DNA from: Mucilaginibacter xinganensis
GTDB lineage: Bacteria; Bacteroidota; Bacteroidia; Sphingobacteriales; Sphingobacteriaceae
Length of the DNA: 37,945 nucleotides
Assembly: GCA_026225055.1 (NCBI GenBank)
Contig: JAMFSA010000197.1
Coordinates: 1 to 37,945, forward strand
Direction: 5' to 3'
The notes beneath the pieces are model-generated. The model was not told the DNA's origin. It worked only from the letters and a program-made list of their open reading frames with translations, and ran no database searches. Numbering within the stretch: the stretch's first letter is position 1; every line of letters begins with the position of its first letter. Position numbers and translations under genes: made by a program. Positions 1 through 7,605 of the stretch are shown here, piece by piece.

Positions 1-99
1 AAAACGACCGTCGCGAGGTGCGCGTGCGTCTGCCACTACGATGTAGTAAAAAGGTTTTCCTTTTTTACCGTGTCTCTGTAGTCTGATCTTAGTTGCCAT
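1..99 (-). CDS. rpsP: 30S ribosomal protein S16, N-terminal part (runs off left edge)
   Basis: Reading the minus strand from the ATG at 99-97 gives 33 codons beginning MATKIRLQRHGKKGKPFYY and continuing IVVADARAPRDGRF, the unmistakable start of ribosomal protein S16. S16 binds 16S rRNA and is needed for assembly of the small subunit. Only the N-terminal third or so is present because the gene continues past base 1. In many bacteria rpsP is followed by rimM and trmD, which would lie outside the window. The frame is open with no stops and the start is unambiguous. Confidence 0.97.
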   Translation of the reverse strand, partial: MATKIRLQRHGKKGKPFYYIVVADARAPRDGRF

Positions 100-155
100 T
101 TCTTAATATTTTTATGTGTTCAACATTGCCCCCGGAGTTTATTTCAGCGGGGATG

Positions 156-163
156 CAAAGGTA
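156..163 (-). promoter_or_regulatory. Candidate -7 promoter element for rpsP
   Basis: On the minus strand this reads TACCTTTG, matching the Bacteroidota -7 consensus TAnnTTTG, about 57 nt before the rpsP start. A clear -33 TTTG at the usual distance is not seen, so the call is tentative. The predicted leader contains a small GC hairpin (CCCCG at 145-153 against CGGGG at 130-135, minus strand), possibly structural. Confidence 0.35.
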
Positions 164-258
164 AACAAAATAATAACATATTAAAATGCTTATAATTAAA
201 TAATTATAGATGGATAAAATCCGTCGCATTTTTTGGAAATTTATGCTAATATTAAATC

Positions 259-789
259 ATGAACAAGAAACAACGCATAGCCATTGATATGGACGAGGTG
301 ATGGCCGATACCATCGATAAATTTATCACACTTTACAAACGTGAGCATAACCTTGAAGTTTTATTGGAGAACATGCACGGCAAGGAGTTTGCCCTGATGC
401 TGCCGGAGGAATTAATAGGCACCAACCGTAAATATGTTAACGAGCCGGGCTTTTTCAGGGATATACCGGTAATGCCCGATAGCCAGCGGGTGATAAAAGA
501 GCTTAGCGAAAAATATGAGGTGTTTGTTGTGTCGGCAGCTATGGAATTCAGAAATTCACTGATAGATAAACTGGACTGGCTGAATGAGCATTTCCCCTTT
601 ATATCATGGACGCACATTATGTTTTGCGGACTGAAGATTGTTAATGTTGATATATTTATTGATGACCGGATCCGCAATTTTGCTGATTTTGACGGTCGCA
701 AGCTATTATACTCATCGCCCCATAACCTGCTGATAAACGATTATGAGCGTGTAGATAACTGGCAGCAGGTTGCCGATAAATTATTGTAA
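259..789 (+). CDS. 5'(3')-deoxyribonucleotidase (NT5C family, HAD superfamily)
   Basis: The 176-residue protein starts with the HAD motif I pattern IDMDEV (Asp9 nucleophile, Asp11 acid/base), the variant typical of 5' nucleotidase, deoxy (pyrimidine), type C. A Ser in VVSAAM near residue 95 fits motif II, and IFIDDR near residues 130-140 fits the acidic motif IV. Family members dephosphorylate deoxyribonucleoside monophosphates in the cytosol and help balance nucleotide pools; the substrate here is inferred. It stands alone, divergent from rpsP and 54 bp ahead of the PAS gene. Length is normal for the family. The start fits the conserved N-terminal strand. Confidence 0.88.
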   Translation: MNKKQRIAIDMDEVMADTIDKFITLYKREHNLEVLLENMHGKEFALMLPEELIGTNRKYVNEPGFFRDIPVMPDSQRVIKELSEKYEVFVVSAAMEFRNSLIDKLDWLNEHFPFISWTHIMFCGLKIVNVDIFIDDRIRNFADFDGRKLLYSSPHNLLINDYERVDNWQQVADKLL

Positions 790-843
790 TTATTAATTAC
801 AATATTAACTAACTTTATAGCTCAACCAAGCTATCATTATAAT

Positions 844-2598
844 ATGCTCAATCATATACTTGCAGCGCTAAATGATTGTGCCTTAGCCTATAATATGGGT
901 GAGGGGGCGTATACGTTTGTTAGCAAAGGTATAGATGACCTTACCGGATATACTATTGATGCTTTTAAGCAGGATGCAGGGCTATGGCAACGGATTGTTG
1001 ATCCGCGGGATAGGGAACAGGTACAAACAGCCACCAGCCTGTTAAAAGAAGGTGATACGATTAATCTCTCCTATCGCATCGTCACAACATCGGGCAAAAA
1101 ATGGGTAAAGGAAAACAGGAGCCTGTTTACTGATGAGCAAACAGGTCAGCTAATTTTGCTCAGCGTTGTTAAAGATACCCAGCGCGAGGAGGAAGAAAAG
1201 TATAACCAGGAGCAATCAATAGATGGCTACAGCATCCTTTTTGATAATAACCCCAACCCCATGTGGATATACGAATTGAGTACGCTTCGTATATTAAAGG
1301 CTAATAATGCAGCAATAAAAATTTACGGATACACGGAAGATGAGTTCCTGACCATGACCGTTAACGATGTGCTTCCCGAAGTTGAACGCGAACGGCTTCC
1401 TGATTTTTTCAATGAAAACGGCCTTGCAAAAGCCGAATTTTATGGTTTTAACCATTGGGGAATTTGGAAACACGTAAATAAAAATGGCGAGATTATTTTT
1501 GCCGATGTAAACGGCGATAGCATACGGTATAAAAATAATGATTGCCGCATAATAGTAGCTACTAATGTTACCGAAAAAATACGCTCGCAGGAAGATTTGA
1601 AACTGCGCGAACAATTTCTGAACTCGCTCATCGATTCGCAAACCAATTTCCTGGTGCGGATTGATATCAATGGCGACCACACGTATGTAAATAAGCAGTT
1701 CCTGAAAACATTTGGTTACACCCCTGATGAGATCATAGGTAAACACTTCACCAAAACATCTGTATTTGAAGAAGAAGAGCTGTGCCGGAATGCATTTGTT
1801 TACTGCATAAGCCATCCGGGTGAAGTGATCACGATTTCACCCAAAAAAGTAGGCAAAAAAGGCGACATACATGATACCGAATGGGAATTTATTGCCATTA
1901 CAGACGAAAATAAGCAGGTTATAGGGGTACAGGGAGTTGGACAGGATGTAAGTGAACGTAATAATGCCCAAAAGGAAATCACCTGGACAAAAAACAATCT
2001 TGAAGCACTGATCAATAATACGGAAGATTTAATATGGTCGATAGACCGGAATAATAAATACCTGTATATGAACCAGGCTTTTAAAGACACCTATTTTAGG
2101 CTTACCGGCACTATTCCAGTTAAAGGTGATAGCATTTATCATGAAGGTGGGTTCGATTATAACAACCTTGAAAAATGGCATGATTTATATAAACCTGCCT
2201 TTAACGGAACCCGGTATGTTGCTATTGATGAAACTATTGATCGTGTAACAAACGAAGTTATATTTGCCGAAGTAAGTTTTAACCCCATTTATAACTCCGA
2301 AGGCGAAATTACCGGGGTTGGCTGTTTTGCCCGCAATATAACCGAGCGTATAAAGAATAACAAAGCCATTTCCGATCAGAATGAGCGCTTACAAAATATT
2401 GCCTCTATCAGTTCGCATGAGCTGCGCAAGCCGGTGGCAACCATGCTCGGGCTGATAAATATTATTGATAAGGAAGATTTTTATAACCCGGACAACAAAG
2501 AGATCATAGAGCACCTGCTAACCGTAGGCTGCGAAATTGACGATGTTATCCGCTTAATTGTTGATAGCTCATTCACCTCCAATCTGCCGGAGAACTAA
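844..2598 (+). CDS. Multi-PAS sensor protein ending in a HisKA-type phosphoacceptor domain, no ATPase domain
   Basis: 584 residues. Four PAS-like modules can be read at roughly 1-115, 125-245, 255-375 and 385-505; they end in typical PAC-type strings such as VVKDTQRE, VATNVTEK, VGQDVSER and FARNITER. The final segment contains SISSHELRKPVA, an H-box with phosphorylatable His525 (codon 2416-2418), followed by two helices resembling a HisKA dimerisation domain. The protein stops about 60 residues after that His, so the HATPase_c domain of a histidine kinase is absent. There are no membrane segments, so it is likely cytosolic. It could be phosphorylated by, or dimerise with, another kinase (inference). 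The stop is a clean TAA; the 3' end overlaps the convergent next gene by 4 bp. The downstream minus-strand gene leaves no room for a lost kinase domain. Confidence 0.85.
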   Translation: MLNHILAALNDCALAYNMGEGAYTFVSKGIDDLTGYTIDAFKQDAGLWQRIVDPRDREQVQTATSLLKEGDTINLSYRIVTTSGKKWVKENRSLFTDEQTGQLILLSVVKDTQREEEEKYNQEQSIDGYSILFDNNPNPMWIYELSTLRILKANNAAIKIYGYTEDEFLTMTVNDVLPEVERERLPDFFNENGLAKAEFYGFNHWGIWKHVNKNGEIIFADVNGDSIRYKNNDCRIIVATNVTEKIRSQEDLKLREQFLNSLIDSQTNFLVRIDINGDHTYVNKQFLKTFGYTPDEIIGKHFTKTSVFEEEELCRNAFVYCISHPGEVITISPKKVGKKGDIHDTEWEFIAITDENKQVIGVQGVGQDVSERNNAQKEITWTKNNLEALINNTEDLIWSIDRNNKYLYMNQAFKDTYFRLTGTIPVKGDSIYHEGGFDYNNLEKWHDLYKPAFNGTRYVAIDETIDRVTNEVIFAEVSFNPIYNSEGEITGVGCFARNITERIKNNKAISDQNERLQNIASISSHELRKPVATMLGLINIIDKEDFYNPDNKEIIEHLLTVGCEIDDVIRLIVDSSFTSNLPEN

Positions 2599-3209
2599 TT
2601 GTTATCAGCATTAAACCCCTGCAGGCGATATACATTTATATTAGGCGAATTGCCGTTAATCTGCTTTATTACACCCATAGCTTCGGAGGTGTCAAATCTG
2701 TCGTAATAGGTTATAGTAACATTGCCAACTGCTTTTAATTTGCCAATATTATCAAAGCCATCGTATTTATCGTAATAGGTTATTTTGGTGTTGCCAATTG
2801 CTTTCAGTCTACCAGGGTTATCGGGCCCGTCAAACCTGTCGTAATAAGTAAATATCAGTTTATCTATTGATTTTAGCTTTCCTATATTATCAGGACCATC
2901 GTATTGGTCATAATAAGTAACAGCTATATCACCAATGGCTTTTAGCTTACCTATATTATTCGGTCCATCAAATTGATCATAATAAGTAACGGCTATATCA
3001 CCAGCGGGTTGCCCGCCAATATTAGGGTCGATAATTATTTTGCCGCGCATGCTAACGCAAATATTGGTGTTATTCGCAGCTATATCTACCGAACTAACGA
3101 TTGCCTTATTGTTTGAGGCGTTAATGTTTATTTTGTACCTGCCCTGCGCGTTGCATATATAAGTTACGCTAAATATTAATGCCAGCAGGATGAAAAGTTT
3201 GCGTATCAT
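2595..3209 (-). CDS. Secreted protein with five 23-residue YYD-type tandem repeats
   Basis: 204 residues with a signal peptide (about 1-22, ending CNAQ). Residues 70-184 are five consecutive 23-residue repeats with the pattern TYYDxFDGPDNIGKLKxIG, and the fifth is degenerate. The Asp/Asn-rich turn DxxDGxDN resembles calcium-binding loops, but that is inference. Residues 23-69 are a Ser/Asn-rich lead-in. No family is recognised; comparable repeat proteins are common in Bacteroidota with unknown function. It is probably periplasmic or surface exposed. The stop overlaps the stop region of the PAS gene by 4 bp in a tail-to-tail arrangement, so no separate terminator exists between them. Confidence 0.78.
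   Translation of the reverse strand: MIRKLFILLALIFSVTYICNAQGRYKININASNNKAIVSSVDIAANNTNICVSMRGKIIIDPNIGGQPAGDIAVTYYDQFDGPNNIGKLKAIGDIAVTYYDQYDGPDNIGKLKSIDKLIFTYYDRFDGPDNPGRLKAIGNTKITYYDKYDGFDNIGKLKAVGNVTITYYDRFDTSEAMGVIKQINGNSPNINVYRLQGFNADNN
2658..3002 (-). repeat. 69-bp tandem repeat, five units, coding
   Basis: Five in-frame 69-bp units encode the 23-residue repeats of the secreted protein. The two units nearest the N-terminus are the most alike and the C-terminal unit is the most diverged, suggesting stepwise duplication. Unit number could vary by slippage or recombination. Confidence 0.85.
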
Positions 3210-3377
3210 TTTTATAGGTTTTAGGGTGACGGGTATACTCAGTTATTAAGGTCAATTATAAAAATTGGAGTATAATAATTATAGAAGGTTTAGTGGATAA
3301 CCTAAAGATTTGTTCGAGTAGCATCATTAATGTTTGGAAAGAAGTTTTTCTAAAATTTGAGCGTGGGGCCACCCTGA

Positions 3378-3574
3378 GCAATGCTATTAAGTTAAGAGGC
3401 AGCAAATGCACCGTAGGTGCAAAATGTTGGTACAAAGGAAAAATATAAAATCTATAGCGTGCCGTCAGGTACGCAACTTCGCCGGTTTCGTACCTAACGG
3501 CACGAATTTTTAGATCGTTTTTTCTGCTACCGACATTTAACACCTACGGCGTTCCTTAACTTAATGACATTGCA
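3378..3574. repeat. About 200-bp imperfect palindromic intergenic element (MITE/REP-like)
   Basis: The outer arms are inverted: GCAATG..ATTAAGTTAAG at 3378-3396 against its complement at 3555-3574. Next come GCACCGTAGGTGCAAAATGT (3409-3428) against the complement of ACATTTAACACCTACGGC (3533-3550). The centre is a strong hairpin, CGTGCCGTCAGGTACG (3459-3474) with CGTACCTAACGGCACG (3489-3504). The whole segment is therefore a nested palindrome. No transposase is present. The strand symmetry and lack of conserved coding suggest a dispersed non-autonomous element; I recall similar strings as common intergenic repeats in Bacteroidota, which a genome search would confirm. It fills the gap between the repeat protein and folP. 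Confidence 0.7.
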
Positions 3575-3576
3575 CA

Positions 3577-3634
3577 CTGAGGCACTCGAAGGTTAAACGT
3601 AAAGGCCTTTACTCACATGCTTCGAGTGCTTCAG
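3577..3634. repeat. Nested palindrome downstream of folP, possible terminator
   Basis: CTGAGGCACTCGAAG (3577-3591) pairs with CTTCGAGTGCTTCAG (3620-3634) with one mismatch. The loop contains a perfect 14-nt palindrome GTAAAGGCCTTTAC. It sits 43 bp past the folP stop, so it could end that transcript, but no T-run follows. It lies directly beside the larger palindrome at 3378-3574. Confidence 0.55.
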
Positions 3635-3676
3635 CATGCCCCCCTTATTTATCTTCCGTACATCGATGAGGTTACG

Positions 3677-4528
3677 CTACCCACACATCTCCCAAATCTT
3701 AACCGCCTCAACCGCTTCCTTCACATCATGCACCCGCAAAATGTTAGCGCCTTTGGTAAGTGCTATGGCATTTAAGGCGGTTGTGCCGTTTAATGCTTCG
3801 GCAGCAGTTATGCCCAGGGTTTTGTAGATCATATTTTTGCGGGAGATGCCTACTAATACAGGCAATTGCAATGGGTTAAAATCCTGCAGGCGTTTCATCA
3901 GCGTATAACTGTGCTCCGTTTTTTTAGCAAAGCCGAAGCCGGGATCCAGGATCACATCCTTTACACCAAGTTGTTTCAACCGGTGGTATTTATCCGTAAA
4001 ATAATCAAATACCTCGTTAAACACATCTTCATATTGCGCCTGTTGGTTCATGTTTTGGGGCGTACCTTTCATGTGCATTAAAATATAGGGTACCTGCAGG
4101 CGTGCTACCGTGGTAAACATACCGGCATCCAGCTCCCCGCCGCCAATATCATTAATTATGTGCGCCCCGGCCTTTATAGCTGCCTCTGCTACCTGGGCAC
4201 GAAAGGTATCTATCGACAAAACTGCATCCGGGAAGGTATTTGCAATAGCCTCAACTGCAGGCAATAACCTGTCCAATTCCTCCTGGATAGAAATATCCTC
4301 GGCTCCCGGGCGTGATGAGTAAGCGCCTATATCTAAAAAGGCAGCGCCATCAGTCAACATTTTTTCTGCCTGTCGCAGGGCCGAAGCTGTATCCTGCTTG
4401 CGGCTATCGGCATAAAAAGAATCGGGCGTAAGGTTAATTATACCCATTACTTTGGGCGTAGTAAGATCTATGAGTTTACCGCCTGCATTCAGGGTTGCCT
4501 TTTTATGAAAAAACGTATCTTTAGCCAC
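3677..4528 (-). CDS. folP: Dihydropteroate synthase
   Basis: 283 residues carrying the full DHPS signature set: MGIINLTPDSF near 28-38 (pterin/phosphate loop), SIDTF near 105, INDIGG near 125, LMHMKGTPQNM near 150, ILDPGFGFAKK near 192-202, and PVLVGISRKNM near 219-229 with the Ser-Arg-Lys of the substrate site. It condenses 6-hydroxymethyl-7,8-dihydropterin pyrophosphate with p-aminobenzoate in folate synthesis, in the cytosol, and is the sulfonamide target. The start at 4528 gives a short N-terminal extension before the barrel, as usual. It is divergent from the DUF1599 operon across a 99-bp gap. Confidence 0.96.
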   Translation of the reverse strand: MAKDTFFHKKATLNAGGKLIDLTTPKVMGIINLTPDSFYADSRKQDTASALRQAEKMLTDGAAFLDIGAYSSRPGAEDISIQEELDRLLPAVEAIANTFPDAVLSIDTFRAQVAEAAIKAGAHIINDIGGGELDAGMFTTVARLQVPYILMHMKGTPQNMNQQAQYEDVFNEVFDYFTDKYHRLKQLGVKDVILDPGFGFAKKTEHSYTLMKRLQDFNPLQLPVLVGISRKNMIYKTLGITAAEALNGTTALNAIALTKGANILRVHDVKEAVEAVKIWEMCG

Positions 4529-4555
4529 TGAATTTTTTGTTGTAAGGTTGAAATA

Positions 4556-4586
4556 TTTTGCGGGTGTAATTTACTTTATATCTTTA
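4556..4586 (+). promoter_or_regulatory. Candidate promoter for the DUF1599-DoxX-aroK operon
   Basis: TTTTG ending at 4560 is followed after 18 nt by TATCTTTA at 4579-4586, close to the Bacteroidota -33 TTTG / -7 TAnnTTTG pattern. It lies about 40 nt before the GTG start at 4628, in the divergent gap shared with folP. Confidence 0.45.
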
Positions 4587-4627
4587 GAAAAAGGAAAACC
4601 TGCAACATACAACCCATAACATTCAAA

Positions 4628-5164
4628 GTGAATAATACATCAACCGAATACGACGCAGTAATTAACACCTGTAAAGGGCTGTTCATAAAAAAAACCCACG
4701 ACTACGGCACTGCCTGGCGCATATTACGCCCAGCATCAATAACCGACCAGATATTTATCAAGGCGCAGCGCATCCGCACGCTTGAGGAGAAAAAGGTATC
4801 AAAGGTTGATGAGGATATCACCAGCGAATATATAGGCATTGTAAATTATTGTGTTATGGCTATGCTGCAACTGGAATGCGGCCCCGAAACACCTGTTGAA
4901 CTACCGGCTGATGAGGTGAGCATATTGTATGATGAAAAGGTAAAGGAAACAAAAGACCTGATGCTGGCCAAAAACCATGATTACGGCGAGGCCTGGCGCG
5001 ATATGCGCATTAGTTCATTAACTGATCTTATTTTGATGAAGATATTACGCGTAAAACAGATTGAAGACAATAAGGGGCTCACACTGGCATCAGAAGGTAT
5101 TAAAGCCAACTACCAGGATATGCTCAACTATGCCGTTTTCGCGTTAATAAAACTAACCCCCTAA
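4628..5164 (+). CDS. DUF1599 (nucleotide-modification-associated) protein, duplicated domain
   Basis: 178 residues made of two copies of a roughly 80-residue unit. Each unit has a conserved motif, KTHDYGTAWRILR near 22-34 and KNHDYGEAWRDMR near 116-128, followed by a long helix with IRTLEE / VKQIED and a C-terminal YxxxxNYxVxAL segment. This is the DUF1599 layout of Bacteroidota proteins; the His-Asp and Glu residues could bind a metal or nucleotide, but the activity is unproven. The start codon is GTG at 4628. It is first in a same-strand run with the DoxX protein (23-bp gap) and shikimate kinase. Adjacency to folP recurs in Bacteroidota as far as I know. Confidence 0.85.
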   Translation: MNNTSTEYDAVINTCKGLFIKKTHDYGTAWRILRPASITDQIFIKAQRIRTLEEKKVSKVDEDITSEYIGIVNYCVMAMLQLECGPETPVELPADEVSILYDEKVKETKDLMLAKNHDYGEAWRDMRISSLTDLILMKILRVKQIEDNKGLTLASEGIKANYQDMLNYAVFALIKLTP

Positions 5165-5187
5165 TCGCCGCTATAAGGCTGATTGAT

Positions 5188-6372
5188 ATGGCAAAAAGAA
5201 GAACAAAACAAAAATATGCAGCTGCCCCGACGTGGGTGTGGATACCCAGGTTGCTGGTTGGCCTGCTTTTTATTTTTTCAGGCTTAATAAAAGCGAATGA
5301 TCCGCTGGGTTTTTCCTACAAATTGCAGGAATACTTTGAGGTGTTTCATATTACTTTTTTAGATGGCCTTGCGCTTACTTTAGCCGTGTTTTTGTGCGCT
5401 ATGGAAATGATACTGGGTTTTGCCCTGCTTATTGGCGTGCGCGGTAAACAGGTGGCCTGGGGCTTATTGCTGATCATTATCTTTTTCGCATTCCTTACCT
5501 TTTACTCGGCATACTTTAAAGTGGTGCAAACCTGCGGCTGTTTTGGCGATGCCATAGTGCTTACCCCATGGCAATCATTCAGCAAGGATCTGGTTTTATT
5601 GCTGCTGATATTGCTATTGTTTAAGCATCGCTTAGGTATCCGGCCTATATTTTCACCAAAAACAAGTGACCGGCTTTTACTGGCCGCTGTAATATTATCA
5701 GTTGGTGTGGGCTTATATACCTACAACTTTTTACCGGTGCTTGATTTTCTGCCATATAAAGTTGGCGCCAATATTCCTGCCGAAATGAAAACCCCGCCGG
5801 GTGCGCAGCCTGATGAGTTTGAACAAACCTATCACCTGCAAAACAAGGCAACACATGCTACCAAAACCATGACCGATAAGGAGTACATCAAAAGCAATAT
5901 CTGGAAGGATAATAACTGGGAAATTGTTGGTCAGCCGGAATCAAAGCTGATAAAAAAAGGTTTTACGCCCAAGATACAGGACCTTACCATAAATGATGCT
6001 CAACGTAATGATTACACCAATGAGTTACTGAGCAATCCATACTACAGCCTGGTTATAGTAGCCTGGGATTTGAACGATGCCGATGCGGAAGCCATTAATC
6101 GCATAAACGCTACAGCATTAGATCTTACCCGCAATTATAACATACGCACCATATTACTTACCTCAAGCCCGGCACGGAGCGCCGAAACATATGCCAAGCA
6201 GCACCATTTGGTAAGCGAAATATTTTATGTAGATGAAGTGCCGCTTAAAGAAATGGTGCGCGCCAACCCAGGTGTGTTGTTACTAAAAAATGGTGTAATC
6301 ATCAACAAATGGCATTATCATTCATTACCAAAGTATGATGATTTGGTAAAACAATATTTGCAGAAACAATAA
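5188..6372 (+). CDS. DoxX/MauE-type membrane protein, BT_3928 family
   Basis: 394 residues. A DoxX-like four-helix membrane domain spans about residues 15-150: RLLVGLLFIFSGLIKANDP near 21-39 is the family hallmark, and TCGCFGD near 110-116 sits at a membrane boundary with a Cys pair. A fifth hydrophobic stretch near 160-180 leads to an extracytoplasmic region of about 200 residues. That region has a thioredoxin-like topology (LVIVAWDLND, then ILLTSSPA, then NPGVLLLKNGVI), but I see no CxxC motif in it. A redox or quinone-linked role in the cytoplasmic membrane is plausible by family resemblance. Its stop is separated from the aroK ATG by one base, so the two are very likely translationally coupled. 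Confidence 0.82.
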   Translation: MAKRRTKQKYAAAPTWVWIPRLLVGLLFIFSGLIKANDPLGFSYKLQEYFEVFHITFLDGLALTLAVFLCAMEMILGFALLIGVRGKQVAWGLLLIIIFFAFLTFYSAYFKVVQTCGCFGDAIVLTPWQSFSKDLVLLLLILLLFKHRLGIRPIFSPKTSDRLLLAAVILSVGVGLYTYNFLPVLDFLPYKVGANIPAEMKTPPGAQPDEFEQTYHLQNKATHATKTMTDKEYIKSNIWKDNNWEIVGQPESKLIKKGFTPKIQDLTINDAQRNDYTNELLSNPYYSLVIVAWDLNDADAEAINRINATALDLTRNYNIRTILLTSSPARSAETYAKQHHLVSEIFYVDEVPLKEMVRANPGVLLLKNGVIINKWHYHSLPKYDDLVKQYLQKQ

Positions 6373-6373
6373 C

Positions 6374-6880
6374 ATGGGCCTGATATTTTTTGTAGGATTT
6401 ATGGGCTGCGGCAAAACCACCTGGAGCCGCAAATTAGCCGCTAAACTGGGGTACGAGTTTATCGATCTCGACCTCGTGCTTGAAGAACAAGCCGGCATGA
6501 GCATAGCCGAATATTTTTCAAGTTTTGGCGAAGAATCATTCCGCGAGCTGGAATCAGCAGTGTTAAAGCAAACTAAATATCCCGAAAACGCGGTGGTATC
6601 CACAGGCGGTGGCCTGCCCTGCTTTTTTGATCACATGGAATGGATGAACACGAACGGCAAAACAGTATACATCAAACTATCGCCCAAAACCCTTGCCGAC
6701 AGGCTGGAGAATGGTAAAGCCAAACGCCCCCTGCTGCGCGATAAGCATGGCGATGAACTGATAGCATTTATAACCGATAAACTGGCCGAGCGTGAGGATT
6801 TTTACCTTAAAGCCGCCCTTATAGCCGATGGGCTGCATATGAGCCCGGAGTATTTGGAAGAATTGGTAAGAGATAAATAA
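6374..6880 (+). CDS. aroK: Shikimate kinase
   Basis: 168 residues, standard size. The Walker A is FMGCGKTTWSRKLA (residues 7-20), with Asp32-Leu-Asp34 for shikimate binding, FRELESAVL near 55-63 with the conserved Arg and Glu, STGGGLP near 75-81 (shikimate-binding Gly-rich loop), and RPLL near 115-118 in the lid. It phosphorylates shikimate at the 3-hydroxyl in chorismate and aromatic amino-acid synthesis, in the cytosol. Last gene of the operon starting at DUF1599; it begins one base after the preceding stop. A palindromic repeat follows immediately after its stop. Confidence 0.95.
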   Translation: MGLIFFVGFMGCGKTTWSRKLAAKLGYEFIDLDLVLEEQAGMSIAEYFSSFGEESFRELESAVLKQTKYPENAVVSTGGGLPCFFDHMEWMNTNGKTVYIKLSPKTLADRLENGKAKRPLLRDKHGDELIAFITDKLAEREDFYLKAALIADGLHMSPEYLEELVRDK

Positions 6881-6883
6881 GTT

Positions 6884-6976
6884 TGTCATTGCGATCCGCT
6901 GGAAGCGGAGTGGCAACCTCGTCGCTTGCATAGTAAACGCGACGAGATTGCTTCGTCGTTTCTCCTAGCAATTACA
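6884..6976. repeat. REP-like palindromic intergenic repeat after aroK
   Basis: The segment begins TGTCATTGCGA and ends with near-complementary TAGCAATTACA. The core is CTCGTCGC (6918-6925) pairing perfectly with GCGACGAG (6939-6946), extended by GGCAAC/ATTGCT partners, and a small CCGCT/AGCGG hairpin lies in the left half. This GTCATTGCGA...GCAATC style resembles a very common dispersed repeat in Bacteroidota genomes. It may also act as the 3' end of the aroK transcript. Confidence 0.6.
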
Positions 6977-7036
6977 ATATTCCATCTAAAATAATTTCCC
7001 TGAAAACTATCGGCCAATTGCATTGTTGAACCCTTT

Positions 7037-7348
7037 ATGGACCACAATGTATATTTATTAGCCACCGACCCGAAGAACTCTTGCAGGGATGTTATCCACT
7101 CAAGGGATACCGCCTTAAAGATCAGAGTTTTTTGTTTGAGCGATGAGCGATTCAGTCCGCATGAGAACGAGATACAGTTGTATGGTTATGCCAATAGTAA
7201 ATTATATGCTTTTGAAACCATTAACATTATAGCAGAGGATGCGCTTGATGTAGTAGGAGCCATACAATGGTATGCTGATTATATAGGCTTCCCAGAAATG
7301 GAAATTCTCCCCGACGACCCCCGCCCGGGCCAAAATATAGCGATGTGA
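7037..7348 (+). CDS. Hypothetical protein, 103 residues
   Basis: I recognise no family. The frame is open with Asp/Glu-rich soluble composition, no signal peptide and no membrane segment. The translation MDHNVYLLATDPKNSCRD onward looks like an alpha/beta protein, with a Pro-Asp-rich tail (PDDPRPGQN). The ATG at 7037 is the only reasonable start. It stands alone between the REP-like repeat and the tRNA promoter. The antisense frame there is a shadow. Base composition matches the flanking core genes rather than the AT-rich island that begins after the tRNA. Confidence 0.6.
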   Translation: MDHNVYLLATDPKNSCRDVIHSRDTALKIRVFCLSDERFSPHENEIQLYGYANSKLYAFETINIIAEDALDVVGAIQWYADYIGFPEMEILPDDPRPGQNIAM

Positions 7349-7416
7349 GCAGATTTTAGCTATAGTGATAACATTTAACCCACTTAAAATCAAATCTATA
7401 TAAAAAAGTTAAAATA

Positions 7417-7450
7417 TTTTTTGAACAATAGGCGAATGCTCCTATATTTG
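7417..7450 (+). promoter_or_regulatory. Promoter of tRNA-Val (Bacteroidota type)
   Basis: TTTTTTG (7417-7423, -33 element) is separated by exactly 19 nt from TATATTTG (7443-7450, -7 element). This is the consensus pattern for the Bacteroidota primary sigma factor. It lies 30 nt upstream of the tRNA, with no other gene between. Confidence 0.75.
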
Positions 7451-7480
7451 CAGTCCCAAAACAAGGGGAACAAAAATAAA

Positions 7481-7558
7481 GGGAGTTTAGCTCAGCTGGT
7501 TCAGAGCATCTGCCTTACAAGCAGAGGGTCACTGGTTCGAACCCAGTAACTCCCACCA
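7481..7558 (+). tRNA. tRNA-Val (anticodon TAC), CCA encoded
   Basis: Cloverleaf read by eye. The acceptor stem GGGAGTT (7481-7487) pairs with AACTCCC (7548-7554), followed by discriminator A and an encoded CCA (7556-7558). The D arm contains AGCTCAGCTGGTTCAGAGC. The anticodon stem TCTGC/GCAGA encloses loop CTTACAA with anticodon TAC (valine, GTA codons). The T arm has the invariant GGTTCGAACCC. It has a strong promoter upstream and a terminator directly after. Its 3' side is where the AT-rich island starts. Confidence 0.96.
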
Positions 7559-7585
7559 AGCCTAACAGAAATGTTAGGCTTTTTT
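7558..7585 (+). terminator. Rho-independent terminator of tRNA-Val
   Basis: A perfect 10-bp stem AAGCCTAACA (7558-7567) / TGTTAGGCTT (7572-7581) with tetraloop GAAA is followed by a run of T. It starts at the last base of the tRNA CCA end. Confidence 0.9.
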
Positions 7586-7605
7586 GTTATTAATTTTTTT
7601 TAAAA

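Noticed and set aside
3256..3543. 95-codon minus-strand open frame
   Set aside because: It lies over the large palindromic repeat, has no recognisable protein content, and its composition follows the inverted repeats.
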